Part shown: positions 35,997 to 45,147 of the stretch, piece after piece
How the letters are laid out: every line of letters begins with the position of its first letter
How positions within the stretch are numbered: the stretch's first letter is position 1
Assembly (NCBI GenBank): GCA_040222455.1
Contig: JAVKDD010000027.1
Location: forward strand, 1 to 64,000
Direction of reading: 5' to 3'
DNA length: 64,000 nucleotides
Source: RHLJ01 sp040222455
Lineage (GTDB): Bacteria; Bacteroidota; Rhodothermia; Balneolales; Balneolaceae
Made by a program: the position numbers and the translations under genes
The notes under the pieces: model-generated
What the model was told of the DNA's origin: nothing
The model's database searches: none
Seen by the model: the letters and a program-made list of their open reading frames with translations, nothing else

Positions 35997-37919
35997 ATGA
36001 AATTAGACGGAAAAACACCAGAAGGACCACTAGAACAAAAGTGGAATCTTCATAAAAAGGATATGAAACTTGTAGCACCTAATAATAGGCGCAAGTATGA
36101 AGTTATAATTGTAGGAACTGGTCTTGCTGGCGGTGCAGCAGCCGCAAGTTTAGCTGAAATGGGATATAAAGTAAAAAGCTTTTGCATCCAGGATTCAGCA
36201 AGACGTGCACATTCAATTGCAGCTCAAGGTGGGATAAATGCTGCCAAAAACTATCCTAATGATGGTGATAGCGTTTGGAGATTATTCTATGATACTATTA
36301 AAGGTGGTGATTACAGATCACGTGAAGCAAATGTGTATCGCTTAGCAGAGGTAGCCAATAATATAATAGATCAGGCTGTTGCACAGGGAGTCCCTTTCGC
36401 ACGAGAATATTCAGGATTATTAGATAACAGATCTTTTGGCGGAGCTCAGGTTTCAAGAACATTTTATGCTCGTGGTCAAACTGGGCAACAATTACTTCTT
36501 GGTGCTTATCAAGCCATGATGCGACAAGTTAATGAAGGAGGGGTTGAATATTTTCCTCGTCATGAGATGCTTGAAGTCGTAATTATTGATGGAAAAGCTC
36601 GAGGTATTATTACCCGTGATTTAGTTTCTGGAGAAATTGTTAGACATGAAGCAGATGCTGTTGTTTTAGCAACTGGTGGCTATGGAAATGTATTTTATCT
36701 ATCAACGAATGCAAAAAATTCAAATGTAACAGCAGCTTGGAGAGCGCACAAGAAAGGAGCGTTATTTGCAAATCCTTGCTTTGTTCAGGTTCATCCAACT
36801 TGTATCCCTGTTTCTGGTGATTATCAATCTAAACTTACTCTTATGAGTGAGAGTTTAAGAAATGATGGAAGAGTATGGGTGCCACGTAAGAAAGGTGATG
36901 ATCGCCATCCAAATGACATTCCTGATGAAGAACGATATTATTATCTGGAAGAACGTTATCCGAGTTTTGGTAATCTTGTACCTCGCGATGTTGCGTCAAG
37001 AAATGCGAAACTTGTTTGTGATGACGGACTAGGAGTAGGAGCAACAGGTTTAGCTGTTTACTTAGATTTCAGAGATGCCATTAAACGATATGGTGAAGAT
37101 ACTATTCGTGCTAAATATGGAAACCTTTTTGATATGTACCTTAATATCGCAGGTGAAAATCCATATACTCAGCCAATGAAAATCTATCCAGCGGTTCATT
37201 ATACTATGGGTGGACTTTGGGTTGATTACAACTTAATGACCAACGTACCGGGACTTTTCGCAACGGGTGAAGCTAACTTTTCAGATCATGGTGCTAACCG
37301 ATTAGGTGCTAGTGCATTGATGCAGGGACTTTCAGATGGTTATTTTGTACTACCAGCAACGATTGGAAACTACCTTGCTGATCAAGAAATTGGTAAACGC
37401 TACGGCACTGATCATACTGAATTCAATAAAGCAGCAGCTGAAGCTCAAGCTCAAATTGATAAGTTATTAAGCATCAAAGGAAAACGTACGATTATTGATT
37501 TCCACAGAACGCTTGGTAAAATAGTTTGGGATAAAATCGGTATTTCGAGAACCAAAGAAGGGCTTGAATCGGCGATCAAAGAAATCCAAGAACTCCGTGA
37601 AGAATTTTGGAAAGATGTGTATGTACCAGGAGAAAAAAACAACTACAACAAATATCTAGAATTTGCTGCACGAGTTGCAGATTTCTTCGAATTAGCGGAA
37701 TTAATGGCTAAAGATGCTCTTGATCGTGAAGAGTCTTGTGGTTGCCATTTAAGAGACGAACATCAAACAGAAGAAGGCGAAGCACTTAGAAACGATAAAG
37801 ATTATTCTTACGTAGCTGCTTGGGAATACCAAGGTGTAAACGGGGAGTTGAAAGAAAAACTTCACAAAGAAAATCTAGAATTCGAATTTGTTGAATTAAA
37901 GCAAAGATCTTATAAATAA
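35997..37919 (+). CDS. sdhA: Succinate dehydrogenase flavoprotein subunit
   Basis: A 640-residue FAD subunit. The nucleotide fold IIVGTGLAGGAAAASLAEMG is at about 37-56. The segment SARRAHSIAAQGGINAAK carries the histidine that binds FAD covalently. HYTMGGLWVDYN and RLGASALMQGLSDGY give catalytic and substrate-contact residues. It is longer than E. coli SdhA (588) as in the type B group. It lies between sdhC and sdhB in one operon. Confidence 0.96.
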   Translation: MKLDGKTPEGPLEQKWNLHKKDMKLVAPNNRRKYEVIIVGTGLAGGAAAASLAEMGYKVKSFCIQDSARRAHSIAAQGGINAAKNYPNDGDSVWRLFYDTIKGGDYRSREANVYRLAEVANNIIDQAVAQGVPFAREYSGLLDNRSFGGAQVSRTFYARGQTGQQLLLGAYQAMMRQVNEGGVEYFPRHEMLEVVIIDGKARGIITRDLVSGEIVRHEADAVVLATGGYGNVFYLSTNAKNSNVTAAWRAHKKGALFANPCFVQVHPTCIPVSGDYQSKLTLMSESLRNDGRVWVPRKKGDDRHPNDIPDEERYYYLEERYPSFGNLVPRDVASRNAKLVCDDGLGVGATGLAVYLDFRDAIKRYGEDTIRAKYGNLFDMYLNIAGENPYTQPMKIYPAVHYTMGGLWVDYNLMTNVPGLFATGEANFSDHGANRLGASALMQGLSDGYFVLPATIGNYLADQEIGKRYGTDHTEFNKAAAEAQAQIDKLLSIKGKRTIIDFHRTLGKIVWDKIGISRTKEGLESAIKEIQELREEFWKDVYVPGEKNNYNKYLEFAARVADFFELAELMAKDALDREESCGCHLRDEHQTEEGEALRNDKDYSYVAAWEYQGVNGELKEKLHKENLEFEFVELKQRSYK

Positions 37920-38003
37920 TTTATGCTACTAAAAATAGAAGCGCTAGAATATTACAAGATTTTAGTAGTTCTGTTATAAGAAGCGAATAAAAAGAGTCGA
38001 ACT

Positions 38004-38756
38004 ATGAGTAAAGACATGAAAATTCATTTGAAGTACTGGAAACAGGACGGACCTAATGCTAAAGGATACTTCGAAGAAAGAACACTAGAAACAGTAAATG
38101 AGCACATGTCCTTTTTGGAAATGCTTGATGTACTGAATGAAGAACTACAACTTGATGGTAAAGACCCTGTTGAATTTGATTATGATTGCCGTGAAGGAAT
38201 TTGCGGTTCTTGTAATTTGGTAATTAACGGGCAAGCTCATGGTCCTAAAGAAAAAGTAGCTTGCTGTCAATTACACATGCGAAATTATAAAGATGGGGAT
38301 AGTATTACTATTGAACCACCAAAAGCAGCAGCATTTCCTATCATTAAAGATTTAGTAGTAGATCGTTCTGCATTCGATCGTATCATCGAAGCTGGTGGTT
38401 ATGTTTCGGTAAAAACAGGTTCAGCTCAAGAAGCGAATTCAATTCCAATTGAAAAAGAAAACTCTGACATCGCATTCGATTATGCAACTTGTATTGGTTG
38501 TGGCGCATGTGTAGCGGCTTGTCCAAATGCCTCAGCGTCGTTATTTACTGGCGCTAAAATTGCACATTTAGGCAAACTTCCTCAAGGTGAACTAGAGAGA
38601 AGTAACCGAGTGGTTGCAATGGTCGATCAAATGAAAGAAGAAGGTTTTGGTGATTGTTCCAATTATGCCGAATGTGAAGCAGTTTGCCCTGTTGGAATTT
38701 CTATTTCGGCCATTGCTGAAATGAGAAGAGATTATGTAAAGGCTGTTTTTAGCTAG
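38004..38756 (+). CDS. sdhB: Succinate dehydrogenase iron-sulfur subunit
   Basis: A 250-residue protein with three cluster sites: [2Fe-2S] in CREGICGSCNLVI plus a later VACCQ, a [4Fe-4S] set in CIGCGACVAACPNAS, and the third cluster in CSNYAECEAVCPVGIS. The first cysteine group and ACCQ lie at about 57-90. It starts 84 bases after sdhA, a looser gap than sdhC-sdhA, but still likely co-transcribed, and the run ends in a strong terminator at 38808-38840. Confidence 0.95.
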   Translation: MSKDMKIHLKYWKQDGPNAKGYFEERTLETVNEHMSFLEMLDVLNEELQLDGKDPVEFDYDCREGICGSCNLVINGQAHGPKEKVACCQLHMRNYKDGDSITIEPPKAAAFPIIKDLVVDRSAFDRIIEAGGYVSVKTGSAQEANSIPIEKENSDIAFDYATCIGCGACVAACPNASASLFTGAKIAHLGKLPQGELERSNRVVAMVDQMKEEGFGDCSNYAECEAVCPVGISISAIAEMRRDYVKAVFS

Positions 38757-38807
38757 AAAAATTTTATTTGATATGGAGTAATTTTTCTTCATTCCTGCTT
38801 TAATTTT

Positions 38808-38840
38808 AAATCCACCTTACTTATTAGGGTGGATTTTTTA
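38808..38840 (+). terminator. Rho-independent terminator after sdhB
   Basis: AAATCCACC (38808-38816) pairs perfectly with GGTGGATTT (38828-38836) around an 11-base loop, followed by a T run. It lies 52 bases after the sdhB stop and closes the sdhCAB transcript. Confidence 0.85.
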
Positions 38841-38938
38841 TCAAAAATACTGACTTAACTAAATTAGATTTTCTTTATTAAAAAACCCTAAATAGTAGGT
38901 AGTGCAAGAATTGGCGTTCTTTCAAAAAAAAGAAAGTT

Positions 38939-39607
38939 ATGCCACTTACAATTGCACCTTCAATTATTGTAAAATCCGTGATATTCGGTTTAATACCAAT
39001 GGTGATATTAATTGGGTTCTTTTTCACGGGTTATCAATATGTTCCTGTGGAATATACTGTTGGTGAATGCTTAAAAGATTATCGAAATATTTCTTCATAC
39101 AAAGATCGAAGCAGTGAATTGAAAAGTTCTACAATACAGTTTGATAATGCTGAAATATTACTTTGTTATGGAAATCAAACTACTCAAGAAAAAAATGTTT
39201 ATGGCAATCTGATTCCATTTGATAGCTTATGGGGTTTTGGCACCTATGAACCTACACGAATTTATACTCAAAAAGATATTATACTCGGAGAGGTTGTAGT
39301 ACCAAAAGGTAGATATTCGATTTATGCAATTCCGGGAAGGTGGAAATGGGAAGTTTTTATTTCTAAATCAACTACACATTGGGGGAATGAAATTACCGAT
39401 GAAGTAAGGAGCCAGGAAATTGGCAGTTTTGAAATACGACCTCAATATATTGCCGGATTTGTAAAAGAATTAACTTTCGAATCTAACCAAACCGAAATTA
39501 TATCTGAATGGGGCAACACTAGAATTCGAATTCCAATTGAGAATATTGACTCAGGTGAAGAAGTTAAACATACGTCTATTCTTTCTAAATTTTGGGCATC
39601 TTTATAA
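38939..39607 (+). CDS. DUF2911 family membrane-anchored protein
   Basis: A 222-residue protein with one N-terminal transmembrane segment (about 12-30). The DUF2911 domain follows: VYGNLIPFDSLWGFG, IYTQKDIILGEVVVPKGRYSIY and WKWEVFISK are conserved-looking pieces of the small beta fold. DUF2911 proteins are usually exported and common in Bacteroidota; their role is unknown. It is a single gene, convergent with the aminotransferase behind it. Confidence 0.82.
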   Translation: MPLTIAPSIIVKSVIFGLIPMVILIGFFFTGYQYVPVEYTVGECLKDYRNISSYKDRSSELKSSTIQFDNAEILLCYGNQTTQEKNVYGNLIPFDSLWGFGTYEPTRIYTQKDIILGEVVVPKGRYSIYAIPGRWKWEVFISKSTTHWGNEITDEVRSQEIGSFEIRPQYIAGFVKELTFESNQTEIISEWGNTRIRIPIENIDSGEEVKHTSILSKFWASL

Positions 39608-39619
39608 CAGTTCAACTTA

Positions 39620-40873
39620 TTACATCAATCTAAACAAGCCTTCAATTTCGTCTTCTGTATTCACTAGATTAGGAGATATTCGAATAGTAGAATAATTGTC
39701 AAAAGGGCGAAATACATACCCATTCTCCATAAAAGCTTGCTTTGCGAATTCAGATGGTTTATGGATCTTTAGTTCAATTACAAATAAAGAACCTGAAAAC
39801 TCCCAACTTCTCGGAGATCTCCAAACTGTATTTGGGCTACGATCTGCAAGTTTCATTGCTAGAGTCCACAACAATTTTAGTTTTGTTTCTTGTGCTTTCG
39901 AATCAATACTCATTTGAAAATCTAAAGCATGTCCTAAAGCTAAAATCTGTGCAAGATTTCTAGTACCATAATCTTCAAATTTACGTGCAGTATCTTTCCA
40001 TTGTGCTTGCCCCCAAGTTACAAACATTGGATTGATTCGATCTTGAATTCTCTTACTGAAATATGCTTGGCTTATACTTTTTGGGGCTTGTATCCATTTA
40101 TGTGCGCTGGTTCCAATTACATCTACACCTAGATCTTTAACATCAATTGGAATCATACCCATAGTTTGGGCAGTATCTAATGCAATAAATTCTACACCTT
40201 TAGATCGAGCTAGCTTGGTAATTTCTTTTACTGGTTGACGAATTCCAAAGCTATTGTCCATATGAGGAATAACAATCAGTTTTGTATTTGAAGTAATATT
40301 CTGATCATATAAATCCAGAATACCTTCTTTTGTGACCTCACTCAAATCTTCGTGAGGTATATCAAAAGTCTTAACGGAATAACCCAGATTCTTTGAGTGT
40401 AAATGAAAGGGAATCGCTGCACCTGCATGATTTAAATTGCAAAGAAGTACTTCATCATTAGTGCCCAGTGAAAGTCCGAGTGCCAGGACATTAAAAATCT
40501 CAGTTGTATTATGAGAGAATGAAATTTCATTAACATCAGCGGTAATAAATTTAGCCGCTTTATTTCGAGCTACTTCAATCGGTTCACTCCACTCACCACT
40601 CCACATATAAAACCATGGATTGCTTTCACATAATTTGAGGTACTCTTGATGAGCTTCTTGTACAATTTTAGGAATAGTTCCGGTAGAACCGTGATTTAGA
40701 TACTTGATATTCTTATCAAGACTATAATCCTTCCTTGAAGGTAATTTCCCAGAAGAAAATTTTTCCTTCAAATTTTCTTTAAATATCGCATCGATTGGAG
40801 TTAATAAGGAAAGAGCTGAGATTGTGGAACCAGCAGTTAGTGTTTTTAAAAAGTCTTTCCGAGAAGTACTCAT
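39620..40873 (-). CDS. Aminotransferase class V with Tat-like signal (CefD-like)
   Basis: A 417-residue PLP fold-type I protein. The PLP lysine is in GTSAHKWIQAPKS, and LDTAQTMGM and HNTTEIFNV match fold contacts. The N terminus MSTSRKDFLKTLTAGSTI followed by a hydrophobic stretch looks like a Tat signal with RK in place of RR, so the enzyme may be exported with its cofactor. It is tandem with a paralogous second gene five bases upstream. Family members act as isopenicillin-N epimerases or cysteine desulfurase-like lyases; the substrate is unknown. Confidence 0.82.
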   Translation of the reverse strand: MSTSRKDFLKTLTAGSTISALSLLTPIDAIFKENLKEKFSSGKLPSRKDYSLDKNIKYLNHGSTGTIPKIVQEAHQEYLKLCESNPWFYMWSGEWSEPIEVARNKAAKFITADVNEISFSHNTTEIFNVLALGLSLGTNDEVLLCNLNHAGAAIPFHLHSKNLGYSVKTFDIPHEDLSEVTKEGILDLYDQNITSNTKLIVIPHMDNSFGIRQPVKEITKLARSKGVEFIALDTAQTMGMIPIDVKDLGVDVIGTSAHKWIQAPKSISQAYFSKRIQDRINPMFVTWGQAQWKDTARKFEDYGTRNLAQILALGHALDFQMSIDSKAQETKLKLLWTLAMKLADRSPNTVWRSPRSWEFSGSLFVIELKIHKPSEFAKQAFMENGYVFRPFDNYSTIRISPNLVNTEDEIEGLFRLM

Positions 40874-40878
40874 ATTAA

Positions 40879-42024
40879 TTATGAAGTTAAAGTCTTCACT
40901 AAAGTAGTTAAATCATTTGAATCATTATACACATTTGGAGAAACCCGAATGGCATCGCCTCGAAAAGAGACAAAGATATTAGCTTCCATAAGTTTCTTCT
41001 TGATGTCTTCTAAATTGTGATGTGCTGTAAGTCGTATTCCAAATAAGTTCGAAGCTCGAAATTCCTGATCTTCTATAAAAAATCCAGCTTTTTTCAATAT
41101 TGAAATAGGTTCTGAAACCAATTCATCACAGTACATCTTAATATTCTGAACTCCCCAAGAATTAAGTTTTTTGATGGCTTCCAGCATCATTGGCACAAGA
41201 ATAAAATTACTGTGTTCTCCAACTTCATATCGTAAAGCCGCAGACTGATAGTCATCATTGTAATTAACTAAATTGGCAAAATTCCCACTATCAAAACGAT
41301 TAATCCAATTTTCTTCAATAGGAATTCCAGCGTCAAAAGATTCACCATAATATGCCATTCCTATGCTGTAAGGACCCATCAAAGATTTATATCCCGCAAC
41401 AATCAACGCATCTACTTGTAAATCTTCCATATCAAAAGGAACTGCTCCAACAGATTGAGTTCCATCAATTACTAAAAGAGAACCCACTTCTTTCGTTTTT
41501 TTTTGGATAGTTTTAAGATCAAAGAGCGTTCCGTCAGCCCAGTGAATATGTCCACAGGCAACAAGTTTGGTTTTAGAATTGATGGCTTTTAGTATCTGCT
41601 CATTCCAAATCTTTCCTCGATTTTGATTGGTCTGAGGAGGAGGGATAGTTACAATCTTTGCCCCTGATTGGCGCGCTATTGTTCTCCAAGGATAAATATT
41701 GCTTGGAAACTGTTCAGAAATTACCAGAATTTCATCCCTTGTATTAAGCTTAATATTATGAGCAACATTCGCAATTCCATATGAGGCAGAAGGTATAACT
41801 ACACAACGATTAGGATCAGAAACATTAATCAGCTTGGCAAATTCTTTTCTTAGTTCATCCGATTCAGAAAAGAAATCTTCTCCTTTAACTTTCCACGGTT
41901 GTTGTTTCTTTAGAAGCCCTGTAATACCTGCTTCTTCAACCGATTTCATTAAAGGTGACATAAAAGCACAATTCAAATAAGTGACTTCTGGATCGAGGGA
42001 AAAGAGGTGTTTCTGACAGTTCAT
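40879..42024 (-). CDS. Aminotransferase class V, second tandem copy
   Basis: A 381-residue paralogue of the next gene. The PLP-binding lysine lies in AGYKSLMGPYSIG. IDGTQSVGAV and NKRCVV-like PNRCVVIPSASYG segments fit the fold. There is no signal peptide, so this copy is cytoplasmic, unlike its neighbour. The C terminus DAIRVSPNVYN aligns with the TIRISPNLVN ending of the other copy, showing common descent. The two probably form an operon, this one first. Activity unknown. Confidence 0.83.
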   Translation of the reverse strand: MNCQKHLFSLDPEVTYLNCAFMSPLMKSVEEAGITGLLKKQQPWKVKGEDFFSESDELRKEFAKLINVSDPNRCVVIPSASYGIANVAHNIKLNTRDEILVISEQFPSNIYPWRTIARQSGAKIVTIPPPQTNQNRGKIWNEQILKAINSKTKLVACGHIHWADGTLFDLKTIQKKTKEVGSLLVIDGTQSVGAVPFDMEDLQVDALIVAGYKSLMGPYSIGMAYYGESFDAGIPIEENWINRFDSGNFANLVNYNDDYQSAALRYEVGEHSNFILVPMMLEAIKKLNSWGVQNIKMYCDELVSEPISILKKAGFFIEDQEFRASNLFGIRLTAHHNLEDIKKKLMEANIFVSFRGDAIRVSPNVYNDSNDLTTLVKTLTS

Positions 42025-42118
42025 ACTTTGGAATTGACTAATTGGCTAAGAATATAACTTAATCTAAGACTGACATCATCCCGAATTTATTTCAGTATTC
42101 AGGATAACTAAATATTAG

Positions 42119-42245
42119 TCTCCCCTCGAGGGGAGTACCGCTAAGCGGGGAGGGGTGTTGGAACAGTTTATGAATTTCTAAACCTATACAACACCCTCCG
42201 TCTTTTGAGCAAGCTCAAAATGACACCACCCTCGAGGGAGGACTT
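42119..42245. repeat. GC-rich inverted repeats TCCCCTCGAGGGGA / CCCTCGAGGGAGG
   Basis: TCCCCTCGAGGGGA at 42121-42134 is itself a perfect palindrome. GGAGGGGTGTTG (42149-42160) is nearly the reverse complement of CAACACCCTCC (42189-42199), and CCACCCTCGAGGGAGGA follows at 42227-42243. The whole could form a cruciform or transcript hairpin. GC content is far above the surroundings, the mark of a dispersed repeat element. Confidence 0.65.
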
Positions 42246-42277
42246 GTCAGAAATTGGAATACAAGAAAGAAATTAAA

Positions 42278-42332
42278 CCTAGTTACGATGCTCTGCGTTG
42301 TAACTAGGCGCTCCAACGCAGAGCATTGGAGC
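42278..42332. repeat. Double hairpin with complementary loops
   Basis: First stem: CCTAGTTAC (42278-42286) with GTAACTAGG (42300-42308), loop 13 bases. Second stem: GCTCCA (42310-42315) with TGGAGC (42327-42332), loop 11 bases. The second loop ACGCAGAGCAT (42316-42326) is the exact reverse complement of ATGCTCTGCGT (42288-42298) in the first loop. Either two hairpins with kissing loops or one long alternative pairing can form. Confidence 0.75.
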
Positions 42333-42389
42333 AAGGGGAAAGAGATTACTTTAGGATCAAACTTAAAGAGATTTTCTGGTGATTCATTT

Positions 42390-42962
42390 TTATAACCAGA
42401 TTAGTTCTATTATTTCCTCTAATGAATTCGGAGTTTCTATATAGCCTTTTTTTAGCTTATAAATATTTAAAGGTGAATCTGAATTTTTAAACTCACATCC
42501 TATATCATCGTATTCATCTCTTAATTCTGCTGCTTTATCGGTATCAAAGTATTCACCTACCTGTTCGTATGGACTTACTAAACAGTTACCTCTCAAATAA
42601 TATAGGTTGGTTTGTGTAAGTGTACTGTCAAGATGCCCCCAAAAATTATTTTTCTCATCAGAAAAGAAAAAAACCGATGTATAAAGATTATATGTTTCTG
42701 ATATTATGACTAGTGTATCGCCATATATATGTAAAGTCTTTTCTGATAAAGCGGTTAGACAATGATTACAATTAGTATGATAATCTATTTCAAATGCATA
42801 GCGTTTTGCCTAAATGAAGGAATCATCTTGCCACATCACTTTATAAATCTCAGTTTCCGAATATTCTAAGAATTCAATCTTCTCGAAATATAAATTGAAT
42901 ATCATAACATGTAATACAATTAAATAAATGAGAACTAATGCTTTGATAACCTTGCTTCTCAA
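42390..42962 (-). pseudogene. Gene interrupted by an in-frame TAG, membrane-anchored protein of unknown function
   Basis: Read on the minus strand, one frame runs from a TTG at 42960-42962 (overlapping the ilvA TGA) to TAA at 42390-42392, broken only by a TAG at 42810-42812. The first 50 codons give a basic start and a hydrophobic helix (VIKALVLIYLIVLHVMIF). The frame then stays open for 139 codons on the far side of TAG and reads like protein (TNCNHCLTALSEK, FDTDKAAELRDEYDD). TAG is a normal stop elsewhere in this window (for example sdhB), so the gene is probably inactivated. A sequencing error is possible. No family is recognised. Confidence 0.6.
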
Positions 42963-44224
42963 GTCAAAAACCGATATAGCGTTGGTTCGTCGTTAACGTA
43001 ACGGAAGGTGAGGTTTTTGGTTTCCATTCGTTTTATGAGGGGTTCTAAATCATCACTGTGCTTTATTTCTAAACCAATTAACGCAGGACCTAATTCTCTG
43101 TTGGTTTTCTTTGAGTATTCGAAATAGGTAATGTCATCGTTAGGACCAAGAACATCCCGTAAAAACTCCATTAACACTCCGGCTCGTTGCGGAAAATCTA
43201 CAATGAAATAATGTTTTAAACCTTTATACATCAACCAACGCTCGTTAATTTCTGCTGTTCTTGTAATATCATTGTTACTACCACTTACAATGCAAACCAC
43301 CGTTTTACCTTTGATCTCATCACGAACTAAATCTAATGCTGTAATTGACATGGCTCCTGCAGGTTCTACCACAATAGCCTGTTCGTTGTACATTTGAAGA
43401 ATAGTTCCACAAATCATCCCTTCAGGAACGGTAATTACTCGATCTAGTACTTCTCTACAAATTGCAAAAGTTAAGTCTCCTACACGCTGAACAGCTGCTC
43501 CATCAACAAACTTATCGATCTTATCTAAGGTAACTAATTCACCTTTTTCTATAGACTCTTTCATTGCAGGCGCTCCTTCCGGTTCAACCCCAATAAGCTT
43601 TGTATTTGGCGAAATTTCATGGAAATAAGAACCCACTCCAGCCGAAAGTCCACCACCACCAACGGGTAGAATTAAATAATCAATTTCGGTATTTGCATCA
43701 TCAAGAATTTCTTTCCCAACAGTTCCTTGTCCTGCTATAATCTTAGGATCGTTGAAAGGAGGAATGAATGCGGCGTTCTTCTCATCACAATAGGTTTTTG
43801 CTTTTGCAAATGAATCGTCAAATGTATCACCTTCCAAAACAACATTTACAAACTCCTTCCCAAACATTTTAACCTGTTTTACCTTTTGAGCAGGCGTGGT
43901 AACGGGCATAAAAATGGTTCCGTGAATCTGTTTCTTGAAACAAGCTAGAGCAACGCCTTGCGCGTGATTTCCTGCACTTGCACAAACCACTCCGTTTCTA
44001 AGTTCTTCTATGGGAGTATTATCAATCTTATTGTAAGCACCACGAATTTTATACGAACGAACAACTTGGAGGTCTTCACGCTTTAACCAGATATCAGCTT
44101 CATATTTATCAGAGAGCTGAATATTTTTAATGAGGGGAGTATGCGTTGCAATATCTTTAAGAGTAAGGGCAGCTTGATTTATATCTGCAATAGAAACGAT
44201 CTTTTTTTCAATGGTTTCAGCCAT
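42959..44224 (-). CDS. ilvA: Threonine deaminase (biosynthetic)
   Basis: A 421-residue PLP enzyme that turns threonine into 2-oxobutanoate, the first step toward isoleucine. I use ATG at 44222-44224; the longer frame begins with TTG four codons earlier. The PLP lysine is in SYKIRGAYNK (near 58), ASAGNHAQGVAL follows, and PVGGGGLSAGVG binds the cofactor phosphate. The C terminus has one regulatory ACT-like domain, as in the medium-length form that responds to isoleucine. It stands apart from the main ilv genes at 51-56 kb. Confidence 0.93.
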   Translation of the reverse strand: MAETIEKKIVSIADINQAALTLKDIATHTPLIKNIQLSDKYEADIWLKREDLQVVRSYKIRGAYNKIDNTPIEELRNGVVCASAGNHAQGVALACFKKQIHGTIFMPVTTPAQKVKQVKMFGKEFVNVVLEGDTFDDSFAKAKTYCDEKNAAFIPPFNDPKIIAGQGTVGKEILDDANTEIDYLILPVGGGGLSAGVGSYFHEISPNTKLIGVEPEGAPAMKESIEKGELVTLDKIDKFVDGAAVQRVGDLTFAICREVLDRVITVPEGMICGTILQMYNEQAIVVEPAGAMSITALDLVRDEIKGKTVVCIVSGSNNDITRTAEINERWLMYKGLKHYFIVDFPQRAGVLMEFLRDVLGPNDDITYFEYSKKTNRELGPALIGLEIKHSDDLEPLIKRMETKNLTFRYVNDEPTLYRFLT

Positions 44225-44338
44225 TTTGTCCAACAAAATTAATTCAATGATAGTGAGTGTTGGAATATAAGTGAATGGAAGGAATGATGAAGGCTTCTTT
44301 TCTTAATCTTAATTTTGATTGTTATTCTCTAAGTTGTA

Positions 44339-44439
44339 ATCCTGAATTTATTTCAGGATATGTGAAGATAGAAACATTGGTTAAATATCTAGATAAATCA
44401 AAGACTCTCACCTTAAAAATGCTGAATCGAGTTCAGCAT
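44339..44439. repeat. Two short palindromes, TCCTGAA and TGCTGAA types
   Basis: ATCCTGAATTTATTTCAGGAT at 44339-44359 and ATGCTGAATCGAGTTCAGCAT at 44419-44439 are inverted repeats of the same design as the one at 25367-25392. They sit in the gap between ilvA and the next gene. A small ORF called over them would be produced by the repeat itself. Confidence 0.65.
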
Positions 44440-44525
44440 GATAAGAAAAGAAAATCTCTCGATAAGAGGAAGTTTAGTGCAAAGATCATAGTACTTGAAC
44501 TTATTCTCCTTGATTATCTTTAAAC

Positions 44526-45146
44526 TCACCCATCAATTCTATTTAGCAAATCAATATTGGTTTTAAGTTGTTCAAGATATGATCCAAAAGCAATTTTGTT
44601 CATTTTTTTTGCTAAAAGAAAGCCACCTGCTCCGTAAATAATAGTTAGAACTAAAAGGATTCCAACTAATTTCGGATTACTTAAAATTTCTAAGATAGTT
44701 TGACCTTCATAGATATTGAACATCATAAAGCCAAGTACTCCAAAGATAGGAATTGCAAATGCGCCAATAGTTTCTTCCAATGCAATCATTTTCGAAATTT
44801 TTTTATAATAGGTTTCTAACAATACTTTTATTGAAGTATCAAATGGGGGATCCAATTTTTTGAGATCAAAATGAATTGAAATTGCTCCAAAAGCGAAATA
44901 AGTACAAAAGAATACCCAAATTACAACCGCAGATGGATATTTTAAACTAAATAAAAGTGTAACCAGACTTGCTACAGTAAATAAAGAGCACCAGTTTCTT
45001 TTTATGGCCATACCTTTTTTTAATTGTACTAAAGGATTTTTAGATTCTTCGGTTATAGCTTTCATAATTTCGTCCTTTTTAATGGATGTTTTAATTTCTA
45101 TTTCGGTTTGAATTTCTTGCCATGCTAGTTCTAACTCGTTACTCAT
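44526..45146 (-). CDS. Membrane protein paired with an ECF sigma factor, possible anti-sigma
   Basis: A 206-residue protein. A soluble N-terminal part of about 48 residues (ELAWQEIQTEIEIKTSIKKDEI) is followed by two close hydrophobic helices (52-70 and 72-90) and two more near 127-147 and 156-176. It starts one base after the sigma factor stop, the usual place for a membrane anti-sigma factor. It lacks a visible zinc-binding HxxxCxxC motif. Control of the sigma factor is inferred from position only. Confidence 0.7.
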   Translation of the reverse strand: MSNELELAWQEIQTEIEIKTSIKKDEIMKAITEESKNPLVQLKKGMAIKRNWCSLFTVASLVTLLFSLKYPSAVVIWVFFCTYFAFGAISIHFDLKKLDPPFDTSIKVLLETYYKKISKMIALEETIGAFAIPIFGVLGFMMFNIYEGQTILEILSNPKLVGILLVLTIIYGAGGFLLAKKMNKIAFGSYLEQLKTNIDLLNRIDG

Positions 45147-45147
45147 A

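Larger units (their letters stand above)
42025..42389. other. Intergenic repeat-rich region
   Basis: A 365-base gap between the second aminotransferase start and a disrupted gene. It contains GC-rich palindromes at 42119-42245 and a double hairpin at 42278-42332, described separately, plus an ATCCCGAATTT...TTCAGGAT fragment at 42078-42113. No ORF is supported. Confidence 0.6.

Noticed and set aside
42810..42812. TAG read as an amino acid (recoding)
   Set aside because: TAG ends normal genes in this window such as sdhB, and no readthrough signal or suppressor tRNA was seen.
44275..44523. 82-codon plus-strand ORF after ilvA
   Set aside because: It runs through two short palindromes and its MLNRVQHD part is produced by the TGCTGAA repeat. 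No start context or homologue-like sequence supports it.
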